From Bacteroidaceae bacterium (GTDB taxonomy: Bacteria > Bacteroidota > Bacteroidia > Bacteroidales > Bacteroidaceae), in NCBI GenBank assembly GCA_017444485.1, contig JAFSWM010000015.1, positions 1-64,000 on the forward strand: 64,000 nucleotides of DNA, written 5' to 3'. Positions 1-9,311 of this stretch are shown here, in pieces; position 1 is the stretch's first letter, and each line of letters opens with the position of its first letter. Both the position numbers and the translations under genes were made by a program. The notes below the pieces were generated by a model. That model saw only the letters and a program-made list of their open reading frames with translations. It was not told where the DNA came from and ran no database searches.

Positions 1-1856
1 CCGACAGCGCCTGCTGGCTCATCGACTATCAAGACGGCGCGTTTCGCATCAACGCCGCTTCCGACCCCAACTGGGCTCTCGCCGTCTATCACCGCACAGG
101 CGAATATGGCGACTGGGCTTATCTCATGCCCGTCAGCGCGGGGCAAGCCTACGAAGCCTATGTCACGGCCTTCGATATCTATGCCGAGGACGGCACGCAG
201 GTCACCGGAGAGGGCACGCCCGGCTACGTACTCTCTGCCTTGCACATCTCGGGAAAATCGCCCGTACCGCTCGATGCAGCGGGCAACTGCCTGCTGACAA
301 TCCCCGATGCCCTCCTCGGTGCGGACTATGAGGCACGAGTGACCTGGGATGGCACCGACGGCACAACCGCCTACACCCTTCTCGTCGACGGAGCAGAGCC
401 GACGGCCGAGGGATTTCGGATAACCAACGTGTCCTGCCAGGAAGCCTATCCCTACCGCATACTCAGCGGCACAGAGCCCATGCTTTCCGGTACATTGCGC
501 CTCACCACACTCCCCATAGCCGAAATCCGTGCTACAGGCATCAATGGCACAGACTACGTGCAAGGCACCTTCCGCTTGCAAGACGCCGATTATCCAGGCA
601 TCGACACCACCTACACCGCCCTGGTGAAGGTGCGTGGAGCCACCGCGCAGCGCTACGACAAGAAGCCCTACAACGTCAAACTCTACGAGGCCGACGGCGT
701 CACAGAGCAAGACGCCAACCTGCTCGGCCTGCGCAACACCCACACCTGGATGCTCGACGCAATGTATGTGGACCGCATACGCATGCGCAACCGCGTGTGC
801 TTCGACACCTGGAACGAGATTGACAGCCTGCCCTACAACACCAACTACAACCGCCGCAACGGCACCGTAGGGCGCTTCGTCGAAGTATTCGTGGACGGCA
901 AGTATAAGGGGCTCTACTGCCTCGCCGACAAGGTGAACCGCAAACTGCTCAACCTCACCAAGGTGGAAATCGACCTACTTGATGAGACCAAGGTAACACC
1001 CCGAGGACTGCTCTACAAAGGCAAACAATGGGGCGACGACACCTATCTCAAAGCCGTTGCCAGCAGCACGCTGCCCAGTACCGTCACCTGGGGAAACTGG
1101 GAACTCGAATACCCCGACGAATACCCCTCGGCAGCCGCCTGGACACCGCTGCGAAACCTCATCAACTACGGCAAGACCTCCGACGCACGCTTTCAGGAGA
1201 ATTTTGAGCAAAACTACTATTTCGACAACCTGCTCAACTACGCCCTGCTGCAACTGGCCTACAACCTTGAGGACAACGGCATGAAGAATATGTACGTCTC
1301 CACCAAGAACATACAGAAGGCCGGCAAACGCATGGTGTTCACCGTCTGGGACATGGACTCCTCGCTCGGCGGCCTGTGGGACGGGAAGCGCCTCGACATC
1401 ACCGCCGACACCACCTACCTCACCCGCGTACACCCCCTCGCACGACTATTCTCCAAGAACCTCCTCGGATTCCGCGACAGCCTGCGACTCAAATGGCACG
1501 ACCTCAGCCGCACCGTCCTCTCCCAGGAACGGCTGGCGCAGCGTCTTGACACCTATGCCGACCTCTTCCAGCGCAGCGGAGCGTGGCAGCGCGAATACGC
1601 CCTCTGGGGAGCCGCCTGCCACCTGACCGAAGACCCCTACGAAGAAGTAGAATATGTCAAAGAGTGGTACGCCCGCAACACCACCTACCTCAACGAACTC
1701 CTGCCCGACCTCCCCACCGGCATAGAGCGCCTACAAGCCGTACCCAACGCAGCCGAAGGCATTTACACCATCGACGGGCGCCGCATCACCGACACCCGCC
1801 TGCAAGACCTACCTCATGGCATCTACATCGTAGGAGGCCGCAAAGTAATACGTTAG
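1..1856 (+). CDS. CotH kinase family protein, 5' end outside window
   Basis: The reading frame is open from base 3 through the left edge, so the start is missing; at least 617 residues are visible. CotH-fold (spore coat protein H type) atypical kinase signatures are present: an RGATAQRYDKKPYNVKL segment (about bases 633-683), GLYCLADKVNRKLL (about 909-950) and VWDMDSSLGG (about 1345-1374), whose Asp residues fit the metal-binding site of the family. The last 45 residues contain two GIY motifs (GIYTIDGRRI and GIYIVGGRKVIR), which resemble a Bacteroidales type IX secretion sorting tail; this suggests a cell-surface or secreted protein. CotH proteins are known to phosphorylate proteins in spore formers; the substrate here is unknown. 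No other gene in the window points to its target. Confidence 0.85.
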   Translation, partial: DSACWLIDYQDGAFRINAASDPNWALAVYHRTGEYGDWAYLMPVSAGQAYEAYVTAFDIYAEDGTQVTGEGTPGYVLSALHISGKSPVPLDAAGNCLLTIPDALLGADYEARVTWDGTDGTTAYTLLVDGAEPTAEGFRITNVSCQEAYPYRILSGTEPMLSGTLRLTTLPIAEIRATGINGTDYVQGTFRLQDADYPGIDTTYTALVKVRGATAQRYDKKPYNVKLYEADGVTEQDANLLGLRNTHTWMLDAMYVDRIRMRNRVCFDTWNEIDSLPYNTNYNRRNGTVGRFVEVFVDGKYKGLYCLADKVNRKLLNLTKVEIDLLDETKVTPRGLLYKGKQWGDDTYLKAVASSTLPSTVTWGNWELEYPDEYPSAAAWTPLRNLINYGKTSDARFQENFEQNYYFDNLLNYALLQLAYNLEDNGMKNMYVSTKNIQKAGKRMVFTVWDMDSSLGGLWDGKRLDITADTTYLTRVHPLARLFSKNLLGFRDSLRLKWHDLSRTVLSQERLAQRLDTYADLFQRSGAWQREYALWGAACHLTEDPYEEVEYVKEWYARNTTYLNELLPDLPTGIERLQAVPNAAEGIYTIDGRRITDTRLQDLPHGIYIVGGRKVIR

Positions 1857-1928
1857 AGCCCTCAACATCCTCACTCGCAGCCTCCAAAATTCAACTTACT
1901 CCCTTCAAGTTCCAACTACCTCCGTTGT

Positions 1929-1980
1929 AGTTTAAACAAGGTCTGTGAGACTTTAAAGTCACACGGACCTTGTTTAAACT
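1929..1980. repeat. palindromic repeat (GTTTAAAC / ACTTTAAAGT type)
   Basis: The arms at 1929-1948 and about 1961-1980 are nearly perfect reverse complements: AGTTTAAACAAGGTC, then GTG after one variable base. The centre contains a second palindrome, ACTTTAAAGT (1950-1959). The same words recur at 25102-25146 and 60717-60763, so this is a member of a dispersed family. It lies about 70 bases after the CotH stop and could act as a terminator, but it has no U tract. Confidence 0.75.
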
Positions 1981-2060
1981 ATATCGGTCATTAGCGTGTG
2001 AAGATAGTGAGTAAGCCGATCCCTCCCCACGCCCTAAGAAAGCAAGCGAAGCGACGCCAA

Positions 2061-2088
2061 TTTGTTTTTCAGGTAATTCGTATTTTTG
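2061..2088 (+). promoter_or_regulatory. Bacteroidetes-type promoter for the nucleoside hydrolase gene
   Basis: TTTG at 2061-2064 is followed after 16 bases by TATTTTTG at 2081-2088, an exact match to the TAnnTTTG -7 element. The predicted transcript starts near 2095, about 175 bases before the chosen start codon. Confidence 0.5.
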
Positions 2089-2271
2089 CAACCGAGAATC
2101 ATTTGATAAATCGGAAATTAACGGAGTTCTTATGACTTTAATATAAAGCAATAACAAATAACAGAAATGAACGTAGAAAAATCCACCAAAGATAATCTCG
2201 CCAAAACTTCATCGCCTGCTACAGGGCCTTGGCGCGAGTATTCAAGACGTATCTTTCAAGGAGTAAGCACA

Positions 2272-3330
2272 ATGATTGCAAAGAGGCCATGGGCGCTTGC
2301 CGCCATCATGGCACTATGTGGCATGATTATGTTGCCGTCATGTTCCGACGACAATTCTTCTGCTAAGGAAGGAGAAGAGCCATATACGGGCATCCCGCTT
2401 GTCATCTATGATACCGATATAGGTTCCTCAACCGACGACCTATTTGCCTTAGAGATGCTCTATCGCTATGAGGAGGAAGGCCGATGCAAATTGCTGGGTG
2501 TTGTGGTTGACCGAGAAGGCGAGGACTGCGCTGCTGTGGCCGATGTGATGAATACGTATTTTGGTCATGCCAATGTACCCATCGGACTGGTTCGCAAGGG
2601 AATCAGCAATCCGCCAGTATGGATTGACTATAAGGCGTTGCCAACCTACACTACCGACGACGAGCAGCCGATGTTTCATCGCACTGTCCGCGACTACTCA
2701 ACACTGCCTGAGGGTTTCATACTCTATCGCCAACTGTTGGCTGCTCAACCCGACCACTCAGTCAGCATTTGCTCCGTAGGCTTCGTCACGGCATTGGCCG
2801 ATCTGCTCACTTCAGAGGGAGATGATATCTCGCCGCTCAGTGGCGTGGAACTTGTAAAGCATAAAGTAAAATGCCTCTATATTATGGGTGGAGTGTTTGG
2901 CGAATCTGTTGAGCCTGATTTCAATTTCGCTCAGGGCATCACCTTTGCCCAAACCTTTTTCAGTCTATGGCCGGAGGAGGTCGATGTTGTTTTCTCGCCC
3001 ATGGAGGTGGGGCAGGAAGTTGAGTACAAACCCGAGCAGGTCGTCAGTGACATTCCTTGGACCGATATCCACCCCATTAAGCAGGTATACATGACTTGCA
3101 ACTGCAATACAGGGCAGAAGATGTGGGACCCAATGGTCATCATTCATGCGGTGGAGGGTGACGCATCCTTCTATCTTTCAGAACGAGGAACCGTGACTCT
3201 CACACCAGAAGCCCAAACAATCTTCACGCCCTCTGCGACAGGAAACTGCCGATACCAATTGCCAGGAAATGAAATGTGGAATGCTTTAATGTTAGAGAAG
3301 ATTAGGAATTATAATAAAATGAAGCATTAA
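2272..3330 (+). CDS. nucleoside hydrolase-like lipoprotein
   Basis: The product is 352 residues long. The start at 2272 is chosen because it begins a lipoprotein signal peptide (MIAKRPWALAAIM..., lipobox Cys at residue 24) and has AAGGAG 8 bases upstream; an ATG at 2167 in the same frame adds 35 residues. The mature part opens with IPLVIYDTDIGSSTDD (residues 41-56), the Asp cluster that binds calcium and ribose in inosine-uridine nucleoside hydrolases, and DPMVIIHA occurs near the C-terminus. It probably cleaves nucleosides or a related N-glycoside at the periplasmic or outer surface. The exact substrate cannot be read from the sequence. The next gene is also a lipoprotein on the same strand, so the two may form a scavenging unit. 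Confidence 0.8.
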   Translation: MIAKRPWALAAIMALCGMIMLPSCSDDNSSAKEGEEPYTGIPLVIYDTDIGSSTDDLFALEMLYRYEEEGRCKLLGVVVDREGEDCAAVADVMNTYFGHANVPIGLVRKGISNPPVWIDYKALPTYTTDDEQPMFHRTVRDYSTLPEGFILYRQLLAAQPDHSVSICSVGFVTALADLLTSEGDDISPLSGVELVKHKVKCLYIMGGVFGESVEPDFNFAQGITFAQTFFSLWPEEVDVVFSPMEVGQEVEYKPEQVVSDIPWTDIHPIKQVYMTCNCNTGQKMWDPMVIIHAVEGDASFYLSERGTVTLTPEAQTIFTPSATGNCRYQLPGNEMWNALMLEKIRNYNKMKH

Positions 3331-3480
3331 ACGACTATACTTTTATGATTGACTAAAATATAAACTACAAACAAAACTTTCGTGGCGCAGAAAGGCTTAG
3401 AGATGTACACTACCGACAAGAAACCCTGTCTCTATGAAGAGGGGGATGAAAATTCAAAAAACAACAAAGATAATTACACG

Positions 3481-4665
3481 ATGAATATGATGCGAGAAAG
3501 ACTAAAGATTTGGCTGCTTATAGCCGTCCTGGCCATTTGTGGTACGGCCAGTATTGCCTCATGCTCTTCAAATGAGGACAACACAATAGAGAAAAGCGAT
3601 ATCACAAATATCGCGGATAAGGTTTGGGCTTTCAGTCAGACCCATCCCGACGGATTCACGATTGACATCCGCACGATGACGGAGCCGACAGAGGGAATCG
3701 CCGTCAGTTATGCAGCCACACAGAACAGCCATTCGCGTGACCAACTCGACAAGGTGGTTCGCCATGCCTTGAAGCATGAAGGATATGTCGGCGGTTGGCT
3801 GAACAGCGAGGATGGCCTTTACTACTTCGACAGCACAAAGCTTTTCCCAGAAGAAGACCTGAAAGGTGCACTACAATTCGGAAAGGAGAACGGCCAATAC
3901 TCCGTTTTCATCCTTTCAACTTATACCGACATTCCCCTCGTTGGAAAAGTTGCAGAGATTATTGAACGTGGCACAATCCTCATTGGTACGACAGGCGACT
4001 ACAGGCCGTTGTCTTTCTGCGAACCCGACGGGACTTATTGGGGCTTCGGCATAGAGGTGGCTGGAGAGATTGCCAAACGTTTGGGTGTCGGCATCCAGTT
4101 TGTTCCTACCTCATGGCCTACGCTGACGGCAGATGTATTGGCTGAGCCTCAGTTGTTCGACCTTGCTATTGGCGGCATTACCATCACCGATGCCCGCCGT
4201 GAGACAATGCTAATGAGCGACGGCTATTTGGCTAACGGCAAGACCATCCTTTGCCGTGCTTCGCAGGCAGAGCGCTACAAATCATTAGCCGACATCGACA
4301 AGTCCGAAGTCCGTGTGATGGTGAATCCTGGGGGACTGAATGAGAAGTTTGCCAACGAGAACCTGACTCACGCCACCATCATAGTACACCCCAAAAACGA
4401 GGAAATCCCCACACTCATTGCTGAAGGCGCAGCCGACGTGATGATAACAGAGATTACAGAGGCCCCCTACTATGTGCAAACCGACTCCCGTCTCGCAGCC
4501 CCACTATTAAACGCCCCCTTTACTCATGGAGAGATTGGTGTACTGATGCAGAAAGGACAGGAGGATTTGTTGCAGATGGTGAACAATGTCATCAGCCAGA
4601 TGAAGAAAGATGGCTCCCTGCGCAAACTGCATGAGAAGTATGGCTTGGTGTATGCCTACGAGTAA
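3481..4665 (+). CDS. lipoprotein: unknown N-terminal domain fused to a PheC-like family 3 binding domain
   Basis: The product is 394 residues long. The start at 3481 begins a lipoprotein signal (Cys at residue 28); an ATG at 3382 would add 33 residues before it. Residues about 55-150 form a separate domain with GFTIDIRTM and GGWLNSEDGLYYFDSTKLF; I do not recognise it with confidence, although similar wording occurs in tail domains of Bacteroidales mobile-element proteins. Residues about 163-394 match periplasmic family 3 solute-binding proteins, and most closely cyclohexadienyl dehydratase (PheC) from memory: GTTGDYRPLSF, VPTSWPTL, FDLAIGGITIT, VNPGGLNEKFA and IVHPKNEEIPTLI. It could convert arogenate or prephenate, or simply bind an amino acid. 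No ABC amino-acid permease lies nearby. Confidence 0.75.
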   Translation: MNMMRERLKIWLLIAVLAICGTASIASCSSNEDNTIEKSDITNIADKVWAFSQTHPDGFTIDIRTMTEPTEGIAVSYAATQNSHSRDQLDKVVRHALKHEGYVGGWLNSEDGLYYFDSTKLFPEEDLKGALQFGKENGQYSVFILSTYTDIPLVGKVAEIIERGTILIGTTGDYRPLSFCEPDGTYWGFGIEVAGEIAKRLGVGIQFVPTSWPTLTADVLAEPQLFDLAIGGITITDARRETMLMSDGYLANGKTILCRASQAERYKSLADIDKSEVRVMVNPGGLNEKFANENLTHATIIVHPKNEEIPTLIAEGAADVMITEITEAPYYVQTDSRLAAPLLNAPFTHGEIGVLMQKGQEDLLQMVNNVISQMKKDGSLRKLHEKYGLVYAYE

Positions 4666-4864
4666 AAAGAGATAAATACAGTTTTTAGATGAGCGAAGCG
4701 GCGGAGCCGAGCGGAACAGGATGGGCTGTCACATGGCAAAGATGTAATAACAGATAAATCGGAATGAAAGAATAGGTACAGCCTAAAATATAAAGCAACA
4801 AAGAGCACTTGTGACAGCGAGGGAAGGTTAAAGCTCTATTCTGTTCTCCATGTATCCTTGCCTG

Positions 4865-4897
4865 AAAATAACGGGCGTTATTTTTGAGCAGGGAATA
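4865..4897. repeat. palindromic repeat, copy 1 (AAATAACGGGCGTTATTT)
   Basis: AAATAACG and CGTTATTT form an inverted repeat around a GG centre, followed by TTGAGCAGGGAATA. The second copy at 5602-5640 is nearly identical and lies in the same orientation about 740 bases away. This copy has lost the outer left arm (TGCTC). Confidence 0.7.
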
Positions 4898-5601
4898 ATT
4901 GTTAGTTATTTCTGTTGTATCGTTTCTATCGTTTTTTTCTTGTTCACGCGGTTTCTTGAAGTATAGTTTAAGAAATTGACGCGGTACAAATCTCCTTCAG
5001 CCTGTCCACAATGCGCAGGCAAGCTATTCCCGTCGCCACAAGGGTTGACGGCTTGCGATATACTGGCGTATGCTTTGGGGCCATCGAGCAGGGTGGACTA
5101 CCATTTGGCAGTTTTTGTTTTCAGGGATTGGCCTAAACAATCTATTTGTCTGTGTCGGTGGGCTTTTGCGACATGCACAATCTTCCCTTACCCGTTGGTT
5201 GAAAGGGGAATGAGAGAATGAACTGCAAAGGGGCAGTCGCGATGCACCGCCACCGTACAAGCGACTCTAGGCGCACGGTTGTTTTTGGTGACTACACGAT
5301 TACTCAACTGCAAAAGTATAATTTTTCTTAAAAATTGGTTGTAAACGCGCAATCTTTGTGCGTGTGTCTCTACGCAAAAGCGTTCTTTTTGAAGAGAAAT
5401 AGCCTCCCTCTCTACATGTGTTTTCTACTACGCAATTTCAGACTTCTTAACATAAGTATCGGTATTTGAGATTTCGCATATGATGTCAAACACCTATCAG
5501 CCATTTGAAAAATCACCCTTAATCTTTTACTATTATAATCTACGGTTACATCCGCGCTTCCAGCGACAAACAGACAGGGCAGAATAACGAATCCTCATCA
5601 T

Positions 5602-5640
5602 TGCTCAAAAATAACGCCCGTTATTTTTGAGCAGGGGATA
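5602..5640. repeat. palindromic repeat, copy 2 (perfect 15-bp arms)
   Basis: TGCTCAAAAATAACG (5602-5616) and its exact reverse complement (5619-5633) are separated by two bases, followed by GGGGATA. It ends about 50 bases before the first gene of the polysaccharide locus, so it could be an operator, a leader hairpin or an element end. Confidence 0.75.
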
Positions 5641-5693
5641 TTCACGAAGAATTGGTTTTTGGAAAGCCAATTCAAAACTTAATGTTTAATCCT

Positions 5694-6377
5694 ATGAAAC
5701 GTTATGCTTTCATCACGGCACGCTCTGGTTCAAAAGGTATATCCGACAAAAACATCATCGACCTCTGTGGCAAACCCCTCATGGTCTGGTCTATCGAGGC
5801 TGCCACGGGGAGTGGTGTCTTTGACCGCATCATTGTTTCTACCGACTCCGAACATTATGCCGACATCGCCCGCCAGTGGGGTGCCGAGGTGATGATGCGC
5901 GGCGAGAGTCTCAGCAACGACACCGCGCCCCACTCCGTGGTGCTGCGCGACATGATTAGCCGCCTGCCTGCCGACTTCGACTACTTCGTCCTCTTGCAAC
6001 CTACGTCGCCCCTGCGGAGTGCACGCCATCTGCAAGAGGCCTGTGCCCTCTTCGATGCCCACAGCGACCGTTTCGACTTCCTCACGTCCGTCATTCGTGC
6101 CAGCCACCCCAGCGTGCTCGTGCGCGAGATTGACGATGATATGAGTCTGAAGAACTTCGACATAGACTATTCGCAGTATCGTCGTCAAAACTATCGCGAC
6201 TTTACGCCCAACGGCGCAATCTTCCTAGCCCGCCCTGAGGCCTACGTGCGCCAAGGCCATTTCTACGGCCCGCGGTGCATCGCCTACGAGATGAACACCA
6301 TCGACAGCGTAGATATCGACAACCAGCTTGACTTAGAGTTAGCGCGGCTGATAATCAACAATAAGTGGAACTCTTGA
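5694..6377 (+). CDS. acylneuraminate cytidylyltransferase family (CMP-sugar synthetase)
   Basis: The product is 227 residues long. The start at 5694 is chosen because the conserved fold begins at once (MKRYAFITARSGSKG); an upstream ATG at 5652 adds 14 unlikely residues. Family marks are the N-terminal ARSGSKGISDKNI nucleotide-binding loop (residues 9-21), VSTDSEHYA near residue 47, and LLQPTSPLR near residue 94. Enzymes of this family activate sialic, legionaminic, pseudaminic or related nonulosonic acids, or Kdo, with CTP. It is the first gene of the polysaccharide locus and probably supplies one donor sugar. No nonulosonate synthase (NeuB-like) gene is in the window, so the sugar is undefined. 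Confidence 0.85.
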   Translation: MKRYAFITARSGSKGISDKNIIDLCGKPLMVWSIEAATGSGVFDRIIVSTDSEHYADIARQWGAEVMMRGESLSNDTAPHSVVLRDMISRLPADFDYFVLLQPTSPLRSARHLQEACALFDAHSDRFDFLTSVIRASHPSVLVREIDDDMSLKNFDIDYSQYRRQNYRDFTPNGAIFLARPEAYVRQGHFYGPRCIAYEMNTIDSVDIDNQLDLELARLIINNKWNS

Positions 6378-6398
6378 ATCACTCTATTGTTTTTCCTC

Positions 6399-6821
6399 AT
6401 GAACAATTTCAATCAATCTATACAGCGCATGCATCGGATGTATAAGCGGGGAGGTATCTTCGTTATTTTTGCCAAGCTCCTCTATCGCTATCATAGGATT
6501 GTTTATAGTTGCGATATACCTTACCGGGCAGACATAGATGGTGTTGTGTCCTGTCATAAAGGTTTCGGTATCGTTATCAATCCTTTTGCTAAAATAGGCA
6601 AGGGCACTATCATTCAGCATGGAGTTGCGATTGGTGAAATCTCAGGCGACCATCTTTCGCCTGTGATTGGCGAGAATTGTTACATCGGGGCGCATGCCAT
6701 GGTGCTGGGCGATATTCGTATAGGCAATAACGTGGAGATAGGAGCAGGGGCTGTTGTACTGAGCGATTTACCCGATAATTGTACTGCCGTAGGAGTGCCT
6801 GCCAAAGTGGTGAGGAAATAG
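6399..6821 (+). CDS. hexapeptide-repeat acyltransferase, serine acetyltransferase-like
   Basis: The product is 140 residues long. The ATG at 6399 follows the cytidylyltransferase stop by 21 bases; an ATG at 6387 in frame is less likely. The second half is a left-handed beta helix of hexapeptide repeats (INPFAKIGKGTIIQHGVAIG, VIGENCYIGAHAMVLGDIRIG) ending in the family-typical NCTAVGVPAKVV. Proteins of this form in capsule loci usually O- or N-acetylate a sugar with acetyl-CoA. The lysine and histidine of the catalytic repeat region are present, but the acceptor is unknown. It lies in a tightly packed run of plus-strand genes. Confidence 0.85.
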   Translation: MNNFNQSIQRMHRMYKRGGIFVIFAKLLYRYHRIVYSCDIPYRADIDGVVSCHKGFGIVINPFAKIGKGTIIQHGVAIGEISGDHLSPVIGENCYIGAHAMVLGDIRIGNNVEIGAGAVVLSDLPDNCTAVGVPAKVVRK

Positions 6822-6866
6822 TAAGGTTTGCCTTTGAAGTAACTCTCAACCATTTATTTTGCAGTT

Positions 6867-7994
6867 ATGAAGAAAATAGGGATTATTACATATTATCGGT
6901 ACTATAATTATGGTACAGCTTTGCAGGCGTATGCTTTGCAAAAGGCGGTATCTTTGTTGCCCGACGTGCAGTCGGAACTGATAGATTATCGCTACTTGAA
7001 GCGTGCTAATAAATCTCGTTGGTGGTTTATTAAAGTGCGTTTGAAACATCTGTTTGATTACATCAAGAACTACAAAAAGGTTTCTCGAAAAGTGAAGTAT
7101 AAAGACCTTTTCATGGAAAAGCAACCTTTGTTCGTACGTTTCTTTGATGATTATTTCCAACTTTCGCCCAACACCTATCTATTAAATGAGGAGTTGCAGA
7201 ACAATCCGCCTGCATACGATGTCTATATGGTAGGCTCCGACCAAACTTGGAGCCCGTTGATAGGCCTAAACCCAGCATTGTTCCTGAAATTTGCGCCGAG
7301 GGGCGCTTGTAAAGTAGCCTACGCGCCGAGCATAGGCGTTACAGAGTTTAACGAAGAGCAAAAGCAATTCTTTAGTGAGGCTTTATCCTCGTTTCAACAT
7401 ATATCTTGTAGGGAAGACCTTGGTGCGAGTGTGTTGTCAGAGTGTTATCAGGGCGAAGTTCCCGTCGTGCTCGACCCCACGCTCTTGCTGAATAGCAAAC
7501 AATGGAGTGAGATGGCCGTGAAACCCACGATAGAGGGTGACTATATACTCTGCTATCTCATTGGCGACCGTCCCTATTATAGGGAATACGTTCGGCAGTT
7601 GTCGAAGCAGATGAATTGCCCCGCCTACTACATTCCCGTGTCGTGGCGCGATGTGGGCGAAGGCAACCAGCTGCTGCCGAAGACAGGGCCTCGTGAATTC
7701 TTGGGACTTATCAAGCACGCCAAGTGTGTTTGCACCGACTCGTTCCACGGCTCTATCTTTAGCATCAACTTCAACACCCCTTTCTACACCTTCCTCAAAC
7801 ATGCCGGCGGCGAAAGCGCTTCCGACAACTCGCGCATCGTAGGCATCCTGAAGAAGTTTGGCCTTGAGAGCCGTCTGCGCAGTCCGCAGTCGCCCGTGGC
7901 GTTTGAAGAGATAGACTATAAGTCCGTCAACGAGCGTTTAGAGGCTCTGCGTGCCTCGTCCTGGCAATACCTTAAAGATGCCGTAGGCGTATGA
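6867..7994 (+). CDS. polysaccharide pyruvyl transferase family protein, copy A
   Basis: The product is 375 residues long. Family signs are the N-terminal GIITYYRYYNYGTALQAYAL, VGSDQTWSP at residues 122-130, and TDSFHGSIFS near residue 291, which carries the conserved histidine. Members transfer a ketal-linked pyruvate from phosphoenolpyruvate to a sugar of an extracellular polysaccharide, giving it a negative charge; some relatives in gut bacteria have other roles. Its stop overlaps the start of the following iron-sulfur protein gene by four bases (ATGA), so the two are translationally coupled. A second, diverged pair of the same two families follows at 9312-11610. Confidence 0.85.
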   Translation: MKKIGIITYYRYYNYGTALQAYALQKAVSLLPDVQSELIDYRYLKRANKSRWWFIKVRLKHLFDYIKNYKKVSRKVKYKDLFMEKQPLFVRFFDDYFQLSPNTYLLNEELQNNPPAYDVYMVGSDQTWSPLIGLNPALFLKFAPRGACKVAYAPSIGVTEFNEEQKQFFSEALSSFQHISCREDLGASVLSECYQGEVPVVLDPTLLLNSKQWSEMAVKPTIEGDYILCYLIGDRPYYREYVRQLSKQMNCPAYYIPVSWRDVGEGNQLLPKTGPREFLGLIKHAKCVCTDSFHGSIFSINFNTPFYTFLKHAGGESASDNSRIVGILKKFGLESRLRSPQSPVAFEEIDYKSVNERLEALRASSWQYLKDAVGV

Positions 7995-9193
7995 TGGAAA
8001 TTTGTCCGAAAGAGCAGTGTGCAAGTTGTTATGCCTGCCTGAACGCTTGCCCAACCGCTTCTATTCAATTGCAAGAGGACGAGCGGGGTTGTCTTTACCC
8101 CGTCGTCAACCAGTCCTCTTGCATCGATTGCGGTCTGTGTCAGAAGGTGTGTCCCGTGTGCCAGCCGCCCACGTTGCATTCGTGTAAGGAGAGCTACATA
8201 GCCTATGCTGCCAACCACCGCGAGCAGCAAACGGCGGCATCAGGAGGACTGGCCGCTGTGTTGTCGCGCCATGTCGTTCGACATGGCGGTGTGGTGTATG
8301 GTGCTTCTGCCGTTGATGCTTTCAATGTGCAACACGTGCGTGTGGATAAGGAAGCCGACCTCGAACAGTTGAAAGGTAGTAAGTATGTGCATAGCAAAAT
8401 AGGCGTGCTGTTAAAGACGCTGAAAGAAGATTTGCAGGCTGGACGCGACGTCATATTCGTGGGCACGCCCTGTCAGGTGGCTGGCGTACGCGGCTTCCTG
8501 CGCAAAGACTATCCCAACTTCTTCGCCCTCGACCTTGTATGCCACGGCGTACCCCCGCAGAAGGTACTCAACAGTGCCATTGCCTACTATTGCGGCGATG
8601 AGACCTCGCGCGTGAAGAGCGTGCGCTTTCGCAGAAAGGAAGAAGGACAGCATAGCATCTATGGCTTGTATTGCGATGATGCGGGGGGGCAGTTGGTCTA
8701 TGGCGACGACCACCCGCAGCAGCACTATGCGCTTGGGTTTATGGCCGCGATGTTCTATCGCCCGAATTGCCATACCTGCCCCTACGCTTGCCCCGACCGT
8801 GTGGGCGATATCACCCTGGGCGACTTTTGGGACCGCGACGGAAAAGCGGCATTGCCAGCACAAAAAACCGATGGGATTTCTATGCTTATCGTCAATACCG
8901 AGAGGGGGAAAAAGTTGATGGCTGACGTCCGTAACGAAATCGTTTGCGTGGAGCATCCCTATACAGACTTTACCCGTCGCAATGGTCAGCTCACTCATCC
9001 CATGCGCCGACATGCGAGTAGTGAAAACTTCTGGAAAAGTTTTGTCGCAGGCGGTTTTGCAGCCACAGAGAGCATATTGGCCAAACACGAGAAATTGGTG
9101 CGTAAAAATATCTTGAAGAAGAAAATCAAAAGAGCAATATATACTATTCCCTTCCTTGAAAAGCTGCTGCTAATGATTTTTCATAAGTCTTAA
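7991..9193 (+). CDS. FrhB-type iron-sulfur protein, copy A (F420 hydrogenase beta-subunit C-terminal family)
   Basis: The product is 400 residues long. Two ferredoxin-type 4Fe-4S motifs open it: Cys 10, 13, 16, 20 and Cys 44, 47, 50, 54. Then come GTPCQVAGVRGFL, LVCHGVP, and a third cysteine cluster CHTCPYACPDRVGDITLGDFW, all typical of the FrhB/FdhB C-terminal family. In Bacteroidetes such proteins often sit beside pyruvyl transferases in surface-polysaccharide loci, where they presumably do redox work on a sugar or its carrier; no reaction has been firmly assigned as far as I know. The start overlaps the upstream gene by four bases. Confidence 0.85.
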   Translation: MMEICPKEQCASCYACLNACPTASIQLQEDERGCLYPVVNQSSCIDCGLCQKVCPVCQPPTLHSCKESYIAYAANHREQQTAASGGLAAVLSRHVVRHGGVVYGASAVDAFNVQHVRVDKEADLEQLKGSKYVHSKIGVLLKTLKEDLQAGRDVIFVGTPCQVAGVRGFLRKDYPNFFALDLVCHGVPPQKVLNSAIAYYCGDETSRVKSVRFRRKEEGQHSIYGLYCDDAGGQLVYGDDHPQQHYALGFMAAMFYRPNCHTCPYACPDRVGDITLGDFWDRDGKAALPAQKTDGISMLIVNTERGKKLMADVRNEIVCVEHPYTDFTRRNGQLTHPMRRHASSENFWKSFVAGGFAATESILAKHEKLVRKNILKKKIKRAIYTIPFLEKLLLMIFHKS

Positions 9194-9311
9194 TATAGAA
9201 GCACTTTAGTTAAGGATTACGCGAGGCACAGAACTATGTGTATAAGGGAATGGTGGCGAAGAAAAGCTGGAGAATGAATGATAGGAAACATCCAACAGAA
9301 AAAACAAAATT

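Larger units (their letters stand above)
1857..2271. other. intergenic region with palindrome and promoter
   Basis: This 415-base gap holds the large palindrome at 1929-1980 and a promoter at 2061-2088, both listed separately. An in-frame ATG at 2167 would extend the next gene by 35 residues, but that stretch has no protein-like features and lies before the signal peptide. Nothing else recognisable is seen. Confidence 0.6.
4666..5693. other. gene-poor kilobase between two palindromic repeats
   Basis: No convincing gene is present. Two short overlapping frames (+ 4976-5221 and - 5024-5260) lie opposite each other, neither with recognisable motifs. The segment from about 5280 on is AT-rich and should carry the promoter of the polysaccharide locus, but no full TTG/TAnnTTTG pair was found. 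Two copies of a palindrome (4865-4882 and 5602-5633) bracket a 700-base core, which could be a decayed small element. Confidence 0.5.

Noticed and set aside
4976..5260. Two overlapping 78-81 codon frames on opposite strands
   Set aside because: Neither has motifs, signal peptide or a ribosome-binding context; they may be remnants, but no gene can be supported.
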